64,000 bases of DNA from positions 1,138,737 to 1,202,736 of the forward strand of contig BFEA01000487.1 of the NCBI GenBank assembly GCA_003427395.1, read 5' to 3'. The notes beneath the pieces are model-generated. The model saw nothing but the letters and a program-made list of their open reading frames with translations, was not told where the DNA came from and searched no databases. The stretch is from Chara braunii. Lineage: Eukaryota; Streptophyta; Charophyceae; Charales; Characeae. The position numbers and the translations under genes are program-made. Shown here piece after piece: positions 54,943-64,000 of this stretch (position 1 is the stretch's first letter; the number at the start of each line of letters is the position of its first letter).

Positions 54943-55910
54943 TGCCCCCTTTTGCGTCCTTAGATCAGTTTCGTATGCTGGTTATACTATAAACAATTAT
55001 CGTAATTCAAACACTCTGGGACAGATAGACTTCTGGTTGGTCGAAAAGTTTCCACGTCATGCTAAATCGCCGCATTTATCACTAGGGTTTTAGGCGATGG
55101 CTATCGATCCGGTTTCCTTCAAGCCAAATAGTCGAGAATGTCTGAGCGTATGGGATCGATTGACAGAATATTAGCCTCGGTCGCTCATAGTTTGCACTTG
55201 TGAGAACTCTGTAATGTGTGGGGTCGACTATAAGCGATTAAACGAATAAAAATAACTACTCATCATAAACCTTTGAACCTGTCTGAGTCCTGCATGAGAG
55301 ATTTTATCTTGAAAAACATTCCAGCCCTCTCTGAGATTCAACCTACCTCGAGTTTCGTATTTTACACAAGAACGACACTCGGGCTTTCTCAGTTTTTATA
55401 CGAGGGAAGTTTCCACATTTTGCGCAGAGCACCGAGGGTAGCCACGTGATCAGGGAAGGACCTAAACGATTCACAACCCTAGTCCCTGTACACTACTGAG
55501 TCTCACGCTCAGTAATTGTCAGGCTAGGTAGCTCACCGCTACCCGTCATGTTACAGTTCACTAAGCTTCCGGCGGTAAAGCTCTTGCAGTTGGAATCCTG
55601 ACTCACGACTTTAAACGACAGCGTTGTCCAGCGAAGGCATGGTGTTCTAAGCCGTTCTAAGATCATGCTCTCGATGAGTTTCGTTAGAACACAAGTTGTT
55701 AGATGGTTTCTTGGACTTAGCAGTAGTCAGACCCTTTTCATCACATGCTACTAGTCTCCATCGAGAAAGAACTTTGCAAGTAGATACGCAACCCTCCTTA
55801 GGAGTAACTCCCGTCTACTCATGAAAGGTCCCTTACAGGCAGAAATCATATATACTGGACATCCCCCTTTTCCTCAAATACTAGGGCGCCAAACTCAAAA
55901 TAACTTTGAA
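54943..55910 (-). promoter_or_regulatory. Leader with TATA-like element, unit D
   Basis: Minus-strand TATATAT at 55,848–55,855. No ORF. Confidence 0.4.
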
Positions 55911-57390
55911 TGGTAAGCGGGGGCTTCAACAATTAATCGTAAACAGAAAGTAGACTTTACGTTTACCGCTAAGACCTCGACCTTATTCAGACCACTTCAT
56001 TAATCACCGGGGGAAAAACTCAACAATAAGGGAAAAGAAACTCATTATTATATAATAGAAAACGAAAATAACAATAATTGATCGACCCCCACTTTACCGC
56101 AAAATGAAGGTAAACATGATCAGCTGAAATTCTGCTCGTGAAAACGAGGGGAGAAATAGACTCTCACCTAACTAACCCTTTTCACACGTTATTCCCTCAC
56201 ATTGGCTCCTTGCATACTCAAATCAAGCTCACATTAGCTTCCCAAGCGCACCTGCTGCACTTGGCTCACGCACGGTGTCGTCACACGAGACAATCGCACT
56301 ATGCAGTTTTATTATACAGTCTTGTTACATTATCACACAGTGCAGTCATACAACATCGTCACACAATGCAGTCCTACAACATTGTCATTCACCAGCATGC
56401 ACAAGCTCATGTGTTCTACACTCAATTAAATACTAATCACAAACAACCTCTCGTTCATGCGACTTTTATCCCCGAGGTGTGCAAGGAATCTAGCGGAGAA
56501 GAAATAGATCAGGCTCAACCCAGCGAAGTTGGCTAACGAAGGTACGATATCTAAAACAGAGCCATATTCGAGCTTTTCACCCCTTTTTAGATTAAAACTG
56601 TCGGCACGGGTGTAGAAAGGCCGCTTAATAGTCTGCACCCGTGCACATTGTGTACCCACATTTACACTGTCGTTTCTTGCATAAGACTCTCGGGGAATCG
56701 CACCAGCCTTTGGTTCCCCCAAAAGTGCAGATGCGTTACTCTGATAACGATTGGTAAACAACAGAGTAATTTCTACGCGCTGATGATAAAGATCTTCTCA
56801 AATTAGAAACAAAGTTATTGAAGCAATAGGCAACTATACATTCTCTCCAGGTTCGATCTGGCATGAACAAAGCCTGCTATGATATCTTACCTGATACTAG
56901 ACCGAGGTGAGGCAAATGCAACGCCGTTGTCGAGCCCGATAGGAAATCAGCTAACAACAACAAGAGACTATAGGGCGAAAACTGCTGATGCTCACACGAC
57001 TTAACTGTTACCTCTCACGTGGAACAACTAATGATAGCTGCCACCGTGTTTTCACAAGCATCACTCATTCTTCTTAGATTGGTGATTTCACAGCTTCACT
57101 CTCCGACCAGCTGAGACTCATCACGGCACTCAATCCTCCAGTGTATTATTGACGATGCCAACGAAGACGGTCTCGTACGTTTAGCGCACCTACGTCTAGC
57201 TCAATCACGCAAAAGCCCCTCTCTCTCTGCCTTGTCTCATCGGGTCATAAGCAACTTCATATCTCATCTCATCTTAGCACGTTTATACGAGTGGACAGTC
57301 ATCAATGCGTTAGTCGCGTGAACGCAGCTGAGTTCTTCGAGTAAGCCTCCTGGTCACTCATGACTGCCCCCTCTNCCTGTAAGAACCCAA
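55911..57390 (-). repeat. Block S1, unit D
   Basis: Complete copy. Minisatellite at about 56,310–56,400. N at 57,375. Confidence 0.7.
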
Positions 57391-58068
57391 TCTGACCGCC
57401 TCTCTCTTGAGTGGCGGTATGCTATCATCATTGTCAGAGCTCGGCTGTCCTCCCCTTGTCTTTTCCCTCTGTTTTTTTTTTTCCCGTGTCCCTCGCGGTT
57501 GTGAACTCTCTGCCTTACGCGCACCTTTCAACACGGCCTATCTCAGTGTGTCCTCCCCTCGCTGGCTAGTCGCACACTGCAGTTCAGTTGACGTCAGCAC
57601 CCTTGCACATGCATCCAGTTCTCATTTCTTTTTCCATCCCTTGCCGTTGACCCTCTCAGTTTGCTTTACCCGACTGCCCTGCGCCTGTCGGGTGCATACC
57701 CCACTATCACTCACGCCTGTCGTTGACCGCCCTCCTACTCCTCCCAGGCCGCGCCGCGTGCAGTCTGTACACGCCCATCACACTCATGCGCACCACTAAT
57801 CTCGTCACCTCTGGTTCACTACAGATGCCGTTCAGTTGACACCAGGCGTGCTCCGCGAACTCGTCCCGTTCCCACTTACTCTCTCTCTCTCTCTTCGTTG
57901 ACCTCTTCACAGCGCATGTGTCCTGCCTCTCGCGTCTCACACTTTTCTCTTCCCCTTGCTCTGTTTTCCTCCTGCCCCGAGGCCTCCGGTCCCGCGGCCT
58001 TTGGGAGTCGGCTGTCGTGAGCTGGCCTCAGGTCCCTTTTCGACCGGCTTCGTGGCCCGGTGGTGCTT
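57391..58068 (-). repeat. Spacer downstream of ORF-X, unit D
   Basis: Counterpart of 21,486–22,162, no supported gene; a 78-codon frame (57,876–58,112) overlapping the ORF-X end is also seen in C and E. Confidence 0.4.
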
Positions 58069-58479
58069 TTAAATCTCCTCGGGTCTGTTCCAGGACCATA
58101 GATTCGTCTCACAGTCAGCCTCGCTCATTTCACTCTCCCCACCTGAGTCTCTCTCGTTGTGCTGCTCCTCCCTTGTCTCGGTCCCAGTTGATGATTCGGT
58201 CTCGTGATAGATGACCGTCACTCTCAAGCCCACGGTCACCCCGTCTCGTCTGCACCTCCGCTCAGCCCTGTCGCGCGCTTCGGAAATGGCACCCTGCAGC
58301 CTCTGGTCACCTCGCATCTCCTCCTTTCTCCCCCCTTCAATACAGACCTTCAGTCGAACTACTTCTGCCCCATCATAATTCAGCGTCGTCGTAATATGAG
58401 GGCCTTCACCCGACACTGGAACCCAGCGCACTATATGCCGCCAGCACCCCGACCTATAGTCGTGTAGTGCCATTGTCAC
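58069..58479 (-). pseudogene. ORF-X, truncated by a stop, unit D
   Basis: ATG 58,473; 134 residues to a TAA-type change after RPEEI, then further coding-like sequence to about 57,940 as in C and E. Conserved motifs CWRH, LNYDGAEVVRLKVC (Gly to Ala), VTVIYHET. Confidence 0.5.
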
Positions 58480-59175
58480 TCAGGATAGCCGAGAACTTAA
58501 TCTCCAGGCGCTCGTAGTGAGGTAGCCCCCCTTACAGGCCCCGAAGATCCGCCCTCTCTCTTGTCTCAGGCCCGCAACACTAGCGCAAAATAAACACTCT
58601 GCGACACAAAGTACTCTGCAACTAGTGTGCGTATCGTTAAACTCTCCTCCCCCTTTTCTTTTCTTTATATGCCGTAACTCTGCGTACTAAAGGAAGAGAC
58701 TGCAATTCCACCGCTCTAGTTCGAAACCCTGTCCTGTCGGCCTTCCCTCGAAACGACATGCCAGTCTAGGAAGGCAAACAGGGAATAATGATTACAATAA
58801 ATAAATCAAAATAACCAAGAAGTTGGACGCAACGATAACTAGGATTCAAAGGCCATCAGATTCCCCCTGAACTAAAGCTAGTAGTCCAACCACATTAATT
58901 AGACCTCTGATTTTCTATTTTTCTTCTCTTGTTGCTTTTTGTTTAGCTTTCTGTTCTCTTGACTGCTGTCAGTATCGTGCACCTGACCCATAACCTGTAC
59001 ATGGACGCTTAGCACGCAGTTGAAAAGACTGAGCCCGCCCTCTCACTTTCACGTCCAAGGGCGAACCCGGCGGCTACCACGGTCACAGGCCGGTAGTGCT
59101 GTGCTGTACAGCAGGGTGCCGAGCCTGTGTGGACCAATGGAAGTCATGTGGCGCACCCCTTTTGCTGAGGGCCAC
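58480..59175 (-). repeat. Deleted modules, unit D
   Basis: Polypurine run on minus strand 58,642–58,666. At about 58,700 roughly 1.06 kb (compare 42,305–43,365) is missing, removing the (AAT)n runs. Continues into sequence like 43,400–43,845. Confidence 0.55.
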
Positions 59176-59412
59176 GCCCCTATCATAGTTCAGCGTCGTC
59201 GTAATCAGAGGGCCTTCACCCAACACTGGAACCCAGCGCACTGTATGCCGCCAACACCCCGGCCTATAGCCGTGTAGTGCCATTGTCGCTCAGGATATCC
59301 GAAAACTTAATCTCCAGGCACTCACAGTGAGGTAGCCCCCCTTAAAGGCCCCGAAGATCCGCCCTCTCTCTTGTCTCAGGCCCGCAACACTAGCGCAAAA
59401 GAAACACTCTGC
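59176..59412 (-). pseudogene. Second ORF-X 5' fragment and leader, unit D
   Basis: After 59,175 the sequence jumps back to ORF-X: codons 1–34 on the minus strand up to 59,277, then its leader to the CTCTGCG word at 59,412, where orientation inverts. Confidence 0.6.
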
Positions 59413-61099
59413 GGTGTCCCGGCCCTCCTTTGTGTACCAGGTCCTCGCTCGGTGTCAGCTCCTTGTTCCGGCCTGTTGCTCCCTAGGCTCATCTCGTGCT
59501 ATAGGTCTGGTACCTGGACTATTCCCTGCGCGGGCCAGTCCCAGTGGCGTAGCCCTCCGCAAAAAGGGTGCGCCACAAAACTTCCATTGGTCCACGCAGG
59601 CTCGGCGCCCTGCTGTACAGCAGAGCACTACCAGCCTGTGACCGTGGTGGCCGCCGGGTTCGCCCTGGGACGCGAAAGTGAGAGGGCGGGCTCAGTCTTT
59701 TCAACTGCGTGCTAAACGTCCCTGTACAGGTTACGGGTCAGGTGCATGATACTAACAGCAGTCAAGAGAACAGAAAGCTAAACAAAAAGCAACAAGAGAA
59801 GAAAAATAGAAAATCAGAGGTCTAATTAATGTGGTTGGACTACTAGCTTTAGTTAAGGGGGAATCTGATGGCCTTTGAATCCCAGTTATCGTTGCGTCAA
59901 CCTTCTCGGTTATTTCTAACTATTTATTGTTATCATTATTCCCTTTTTGCCTTCCTAGACTGGTATGTCATTTCGAGGAAAGGCCGACAGGACAGGGTTT
60001 CGAACTCGAGCGGTGGTATTGCAGTCTACGCGAGCACAACCCTTCGAATATCACCTGTACCGGGTTTTGCGTGTCTAGGTTCCGCTCGGTAGGACCCAAC
60101 AGTTGTACTGCAAGTCAGATACGGTGGGCCGAAATTTGAAGCGCCACCTTTTCTTTCTGCTACTATTATTATTATTATTATTATCATTGTTATTGTTATT
60201 ATTTAGTTCCCCCACTTTCAGTTTCCGGCTATGAATCTGTCACTTCATGGGGAAGGGTGCCGATTCGGGTTTTCAGACTGCGGCCGCAATCCTATGGTCT
60301 GAGCCTTACCCGTCTTTCGTAAGTTGCCTGGACCAGGCCTGTTTGCCCGAATCGTGCGGGCCCCGGTGGCCAGGTTAAGGGGCAGATACATTGAGGACTA
60401 AAAAGAAAAGAAAATGGGAGAAGGAAGAAAAGGAACCCCAAATCTGTGTGTGAGAGCGGGGTGTGGTTCAGGCAAGGCTGGTGCACGGAGAGATTTTGAG
60501 ACACTACCCCCTTCTTTCTTTTCCTTTCCCTGTTGTAATTATTGTTATTTTATTTTATTATCATTATTTAGTTTTCTAAATCAAACTTTCTACCTGTTGG
60601 CTTGTCCTTTCGAGGGAAGCCAACGGTTCGGATTTTGAAGCATCTTATTGTGGCCTAAGTAGGCCAATCCCACGTATACAGTCGGTGGGTGGGTTTCGAT
60701 CTGGCATCGCGCGGCGGGACCTCAAAAGGAGGGCGACCCGCGGCCGCATTGGTAGGAGGCTTATCACCCCCTTCATGGAGGGTCATAAGCCCCCTCTTTG
60801 CCATCGGACACGGGTACCCGCCAGACATAGGATAAAGCTTGTGTTTTGAGGAAAGGAAAATGCTTGTCAGCATTTCATTATGGGATACCGGGTTGGGTCG
60901 CTGTTTCGTCGTAATGATTAATGACTTTGCTGCCGCATAGTGGTTTCGGACCGTATTTCGACCGATTGAACCTTCGTTTTCGAATTATTTAGTCTTGCCT
61001 CGTTTTTTATTTTGGAAATATTAAAACTGTTAATATGAAGGAAAATTATGAAAGGACTAGAGCTGGTCTCTTCATTTAGTACGCAGAGTTACGGCCTAT
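59413..61099 (+). repeat. Inverted modules, unit E
   Basis: Reverse complement of the region matching 43,990 back to 42,270. (ATT)n at 60,162–60,206; stem-loop GTTGGCTT 60,596–60,603 with AAGCCAAC 60,617–60,624. No gene on either strand. Confidence 0.6.
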
Positions 61100-61284
61100 A
61101 AAGAAAAGAAAAGGGGGAGGAGAGTTTAACGGTACGCACACTAGTTGCAGAGTACTTTTTGTTGCAGAGTGTTTCTTTTGCGCTAGTGTTGCGGGCTTGA
61201 GACAAGAGAGGGCGGATCTTCGGGGCCTGTAAGGGGGGCTACCTCACTGCGAGCGCCTGGAGATTAAGTTCTCGGCTATCCTGA
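61100..61284 (+). other. Polypurine tract and ORF-X leader, unit E
   Basis: 25-base purine run at 61,100–61,124, then about 165 bp to the ORF-X ATG. Confidence 0.3.
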
Positions 61285-61827
61285 GTGACAATGGCACTAC
61301 ACGGCTATAGGCCGGGGTGTTGGCGACATACACTGCGCTGGGTTCTAGTGTCGGGTGAAGGCCCTCAAATTACGAAGACGCTGAACTATGATGGGGGAGA
61401 AGTAGTTCAACTGAAGGTCTGTATTGAAGTGGGGAGAGAGGAGGAGATGCGAGGTGACCAGAGGCTGCAGGCTTCCATTTTCGAAGCGCGCGACAGGGCA
61501 GAGCGGAGGTGCAGACAAGACGGGGTGACTGTGGGCTTGACTGTGACGGTCATCTACCACGAGACCGAATCATCAATTGGAACCGAGACAAGGGAGGAGC
61601 AGCACAACGAGAGAGACTCAGGTGGGGAAAGTGAAATGAGCGAGGCTGACTGTGAGACGGATCTCAGGTCCTGGAACAGACTCGAGGAGATCCAAAAGCA
61701 CCACCGGGCTACGGAGCCGGTGGAAAAGGGACCTCAGGGTAGCTTACGAAAGCCGACTCCTAGAGGCCACAAGACCGGAGGCCGCGGGGCAGGAGGAAAA
61801 CAAAGCAAGGGGAAGAGACAAGTATGA
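61285..61827 (+). CDS. ORF-X, full-length copy, unit E
   Basis: ATG 61,291 (MALHGYRPGCWRHTLRW), 178 residues, same stop position as 41,538–42,080. Differences from that copy are scattered single substitutions plus a replaced stretch near residue 150 (QGSLRKPTPRGH), with no net frame change. Tail GGRGAGGKQSKGKRQV. It overlaps, in another frame, a 78-codon frame at 61,652–61,888 (RRSKSTTGLRSRW) also present in C and D; that one begins at an ATG in all three. Confidence 0.55.
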   Translation: MTMALHGYRPGCWRHTLRWVLVSGEGPQITKTLNYDGGEVVQLKVCIEVGREEEMRGDQRLQASIFEARDRAERRCRQDGVTVGLTVTVIYHETESSIGTETREEQHNERDSGGESEMSEADCETDLRSWNRLEEIQKHHRATEPVEKGPQGSLRKPTPRGHKTGGRGAGGKQSKGKRQV

Positions 61828-62394
61828 GACGCGAGAGGCGGGACACATGCGCTGCGAAGAGGTCAACGAAGAGAGAGACAGAGAGTAAGTGGGAACGAGA
61901 CGAATTCGCGGGGCACGCCTGGTGTCATCTGAACGACATTTGTAGCGAACCAGAGGTGACGAGATGAGTGGTGCGCATGAGTGTGATAGGCGTGTACAAA
62001 CTACACGCAGCGCGGCCTGGGAGGTGTAGGAGGGCGGTCAACGAGAGGCGTGAGTGATAGTGGGGTATGCACCCGATAGGCGGAGGGTAGTCGGGTAGAG
62101 CAAAATGAGAAGGTCAACGGCAAGGGATGGAAAAAGAAATGAGAACTGGATGCGTGTGCAAGGGTGCTGATGTCAACTGAACTGCAGTGTGCGACTTGTT
62201 AGCGAGAAGAGGACACACTGAGATAGGCCGTGTTGAAAGGTGCGCGTAAGGCAGAGAGTTCACAACCGCGCGGGACAGGGGAAAAACAGAACAGAGGGAA
62301 AAGACAAGGGGAGGACAGCCGCGCTCTGGCGGTGATGATAGCATACCGCCACACAAGAGAGAGGCGGTGAGATTTAGTTCTTACAGGCAGGGGG
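61828..62394 (+). repeat. Spacer downstream of ORF-X, unit E
   Basis: Plus-strand counterpart of 21,486–22,162; GAGAGAGACAGAGAG near 61,870. No supported gene. Confidence 0.4.
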
Positions 62395-63110
62395 GGCAGT
62401 CATGAGTGACCAGCAGGCTTACTCGAAGAATTCAGCTGCGTTCACGCGACTAACGCATTGAGTACTGTCCACTCGTATAAACATGCTAAGATCAGATGAG
62501 ATATGAAGTTGCTTATAACCCGATGAGGCAAGGCAGAGAGAGAGGGGCTTTTGCGTGATCGAGCCACACGTAGGTGAGACAAACGTACGAGACCATCTTC
62601 GTTGGCGTCGTCAATAATACACTGGAGGATTGAGTGTCGTGATGAGTCTCAGCTGGTCGGAGAGTGAAGTTGTGAAATCACCAATCTAAGAAGAATGAGT
62701 GATGCTTGTGAAAACACGGCGGCAACTATCATTAGTTGTTCCACTTGAGAGGTAACAGTTAAGTCGTGTGAGCATCAGTAGTTTTTACCCTATAGTCTCC
62801 TGTTGTTGTTAGCTGATTTCCTGTCGGGTTCGACAACGGCGTTGCATTTGCCTCACCTCGGTCTAGTCTCAGGTAAGACATCATAGCAGGCTAAGTTCAT
62901 GCCAGGTCGAACCTGGAGAGAATGTATAGTTGCCTATTGCTTCAATAACTTTGTTTCTAATTTGAGCAGATTTTTATCATCAGCGCGTAGAAATTACTCT
63001 GTTGTTTATCAATCGTTATCAGAGTATTATCTTGAAGGAAACAGATCTTTATCATCAGCGCGTAGAAATAACCTGGAGAGAATGTATAGTTGCCTGTTGC
63101 CCATACGCTC
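62395..63110 (+). repeat. Block S1, shortened and locally duplicated, unit E
   Basis: 62,697 onward matches position 1 onward. A TTTATCATCAGCGCGTAGAA word is present at 62,971 and 63,047, and AACCTGGAGAGAATGTATAG at 62,910 and 63,070, showing a scrambled local duplication. About 1.65 kb between S1 and the leader is missing. Confidence 0.6.
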
Positions 63111-63311
63111 AGACATTCTCGACTATTTGGCTTGAAGGAAACCGGATCGATAGCCATCGCCTAAAACCCTAGTGATAAATGCGGCGATTTAGCATGACAA
63201 GGAAGCTCTGCGACCAACCAGAAGTTTATCTGTCCCAGAATGCCTGAATTACCATAATTGTCAATAGTATAACCAGCATACGAAACTGATCTAAGGACGC
63301 AAAAGGGGGCA

Positions 63312-63812
63312 ATGAGGGAAGAGGAGGTCCTGGTGGTGAACAACCGATTAAACAGGGATAAGAAGGAAGGTTGGGAGAATGACGTTTGCAGGGATATGGA
63401 GATATATATAATAAGCCAGAGGAGGTTCGCTGTTGAGACTTTTGGAGAAAGAATATATATTGAGTATGTAATCTACTTCTACGGACTTGATAGCAGGCTG
63501 CACAGTACCGGCTCAATGGTAGAGTCTGTGGAGAAGGCTAAGACAAAGCTCAAACAGGCAGAGGGGTGTTCAAGACTCCTGCTTGAAGTCTGTTATGCTT
63601 TTCTCAGTAAACCAAGGCTTTCCAGTTTCGACCCGCTTTTATTCAACATTTGTCCACTACACAGTCAACGTCAAAGGAGGAAAGATGGAATTAAGATTTG
63701 CATCGACTCACCCTTTTTTAGGAAAATAGTCACTAGGTCAAAAAGAAAGTATAAGCCCAAGAGGGTGAAGAAAAACCCAGTGGCAGTCTTAATAGAAAAA
63801 AATTATGATTAA
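63312..63812 (+). pseudogene. Chimeric ORF: MREEEV protein fused to RT N-terminus, unit E
   Basis: ATG 63,312. Residues 1–121 are MREEEV ORF plus its downstream sequence (the TAG after KLRQA in B reads GAG-like here). At about 63,675 LTR-like DNA joins pol DNA equivalent to 8,383 and the frame continues into KRVKKNPVAVLIEKNYD, the RT N-terminal region. TAA at 63,810 replaces GAA. The whole PBS–gag–protease region is deleted. A recombination product. Confidence 0.6.
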
Positions 63813-64000
63813 GCATTGGAAAACGAAAGACAAATTATAAGAGCATTGAGGAAATCGACAAAGCTGAAGAATAGGGTCACCAGAGAAAGGTTTGACACGA
63901 TGAAGATAGGCTCGGATCAGTTTATCCTGCCTAAAGAGAACGAATATATCTTCAAGATGTGTCAGGAATTCTCTGGTGCTTTCTCTTTTAATGATGAAGA
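63813..64000 (+). pseudogene. pol: Reverse transcriptase N-terminal part, cut by window end
   Basis: Same frame as the chimera: RQIIRALRKS, RVTRERFDTMKI, IFKMCQEFSGAFSFNDE. No stop to the window edge. Confidence 0.7.

Noticed and set aside
1-64000. Host protein-coding genes, rRNA, CRISPR arrays, telomere repeats, env gene
   Set aside because: All long frames map to the retroelement or its repeats; no regularly spaced identical repeats with spacers, no TTAGGG tracts, no envelope-like signal and transmembrane pattern after integrase.

Overview
The window is eukaryotic repeat DNA. I see no host gene, rRNA, tRNA, CRISPR array or bacterial operon. Nearly all of it is copies and fragments of one very large Ty3/gypsy-type LTR retrotransposon (gag – protease – reverse transcriptase – RNase H – integrase). 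The reverse transcriptase motifs (PQGWTN, SPYIDDN followed by VKGP) resemble, from memory, Ty3 elements of basidiomycete fungi, so a fungus with a transposon-swollen genome (a rust, for example) is my best guess. The primer binding site instead matches the 3' end of a plant-type tRNA-Asp, so the host assignment is only moderate.

Layout. Unit A (+) runs 1–13,625: LTR-like DNA, PBS at 3,643, a chain of small ORFs (3,976–5,945), gag (6,007), protease, RT/RNase H, integrase (to 11,711), then a long structured 3' region. A gag–protease fragment (13,626–14,588) follows. Orientation then flips. 14,589–16,177 is a minus-strand fragment (Z). Unit B (−) runs from PBS 35,704 down to an LTR-like end at 16,178. 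Unit C (−) runs from PBS 54,619 down into the same LTR-like DNA that precedes B. 54,620–59,412 is a partial unit D (−). At 59,413 orientation flips again and unit E (+) runs to the end of the window, joining LTR-like DNA directly to the RT region. Corresponding points in B and C repeat about every 19.55 kb, so B and C form a head-to-tail array sharing one copy of the LTR-like DNA.

Each repeat unit in sense order: integrase end; hairpin-rich 3' region; a segment with an opposite-strand promoter and Arg/Gly/Glu-rich ORF; (AAT)n modules with stem-loops; ORF-X (178 codons); block S1; a TATA element; a small ORF beginning MREEEV; a TACTC motif cluster; ORF1; a poly(A) signal; LTR 3' end; PBS; ORF2–ORF6; gag; pol. 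All pol copies carry stops, frameshifts or lost catalytic residues, different in each copy. ORF-X is the reading frame best kept open across copies.

The most interesting content is the non-canonical cargo: ORF1–ORF4 look like diverged copies of one ~100-residue domain; ORF4/ORF5 and ORF5/ORF6 meet at stop–start junctions kept in all three copies; and the 3' region holds a degenerate repeat array whose hairpin stems differ between repeats while keeping complementarity. Several blocks are identical between units down to the position of N bases, so part of the apparent array may be an assembly effect.
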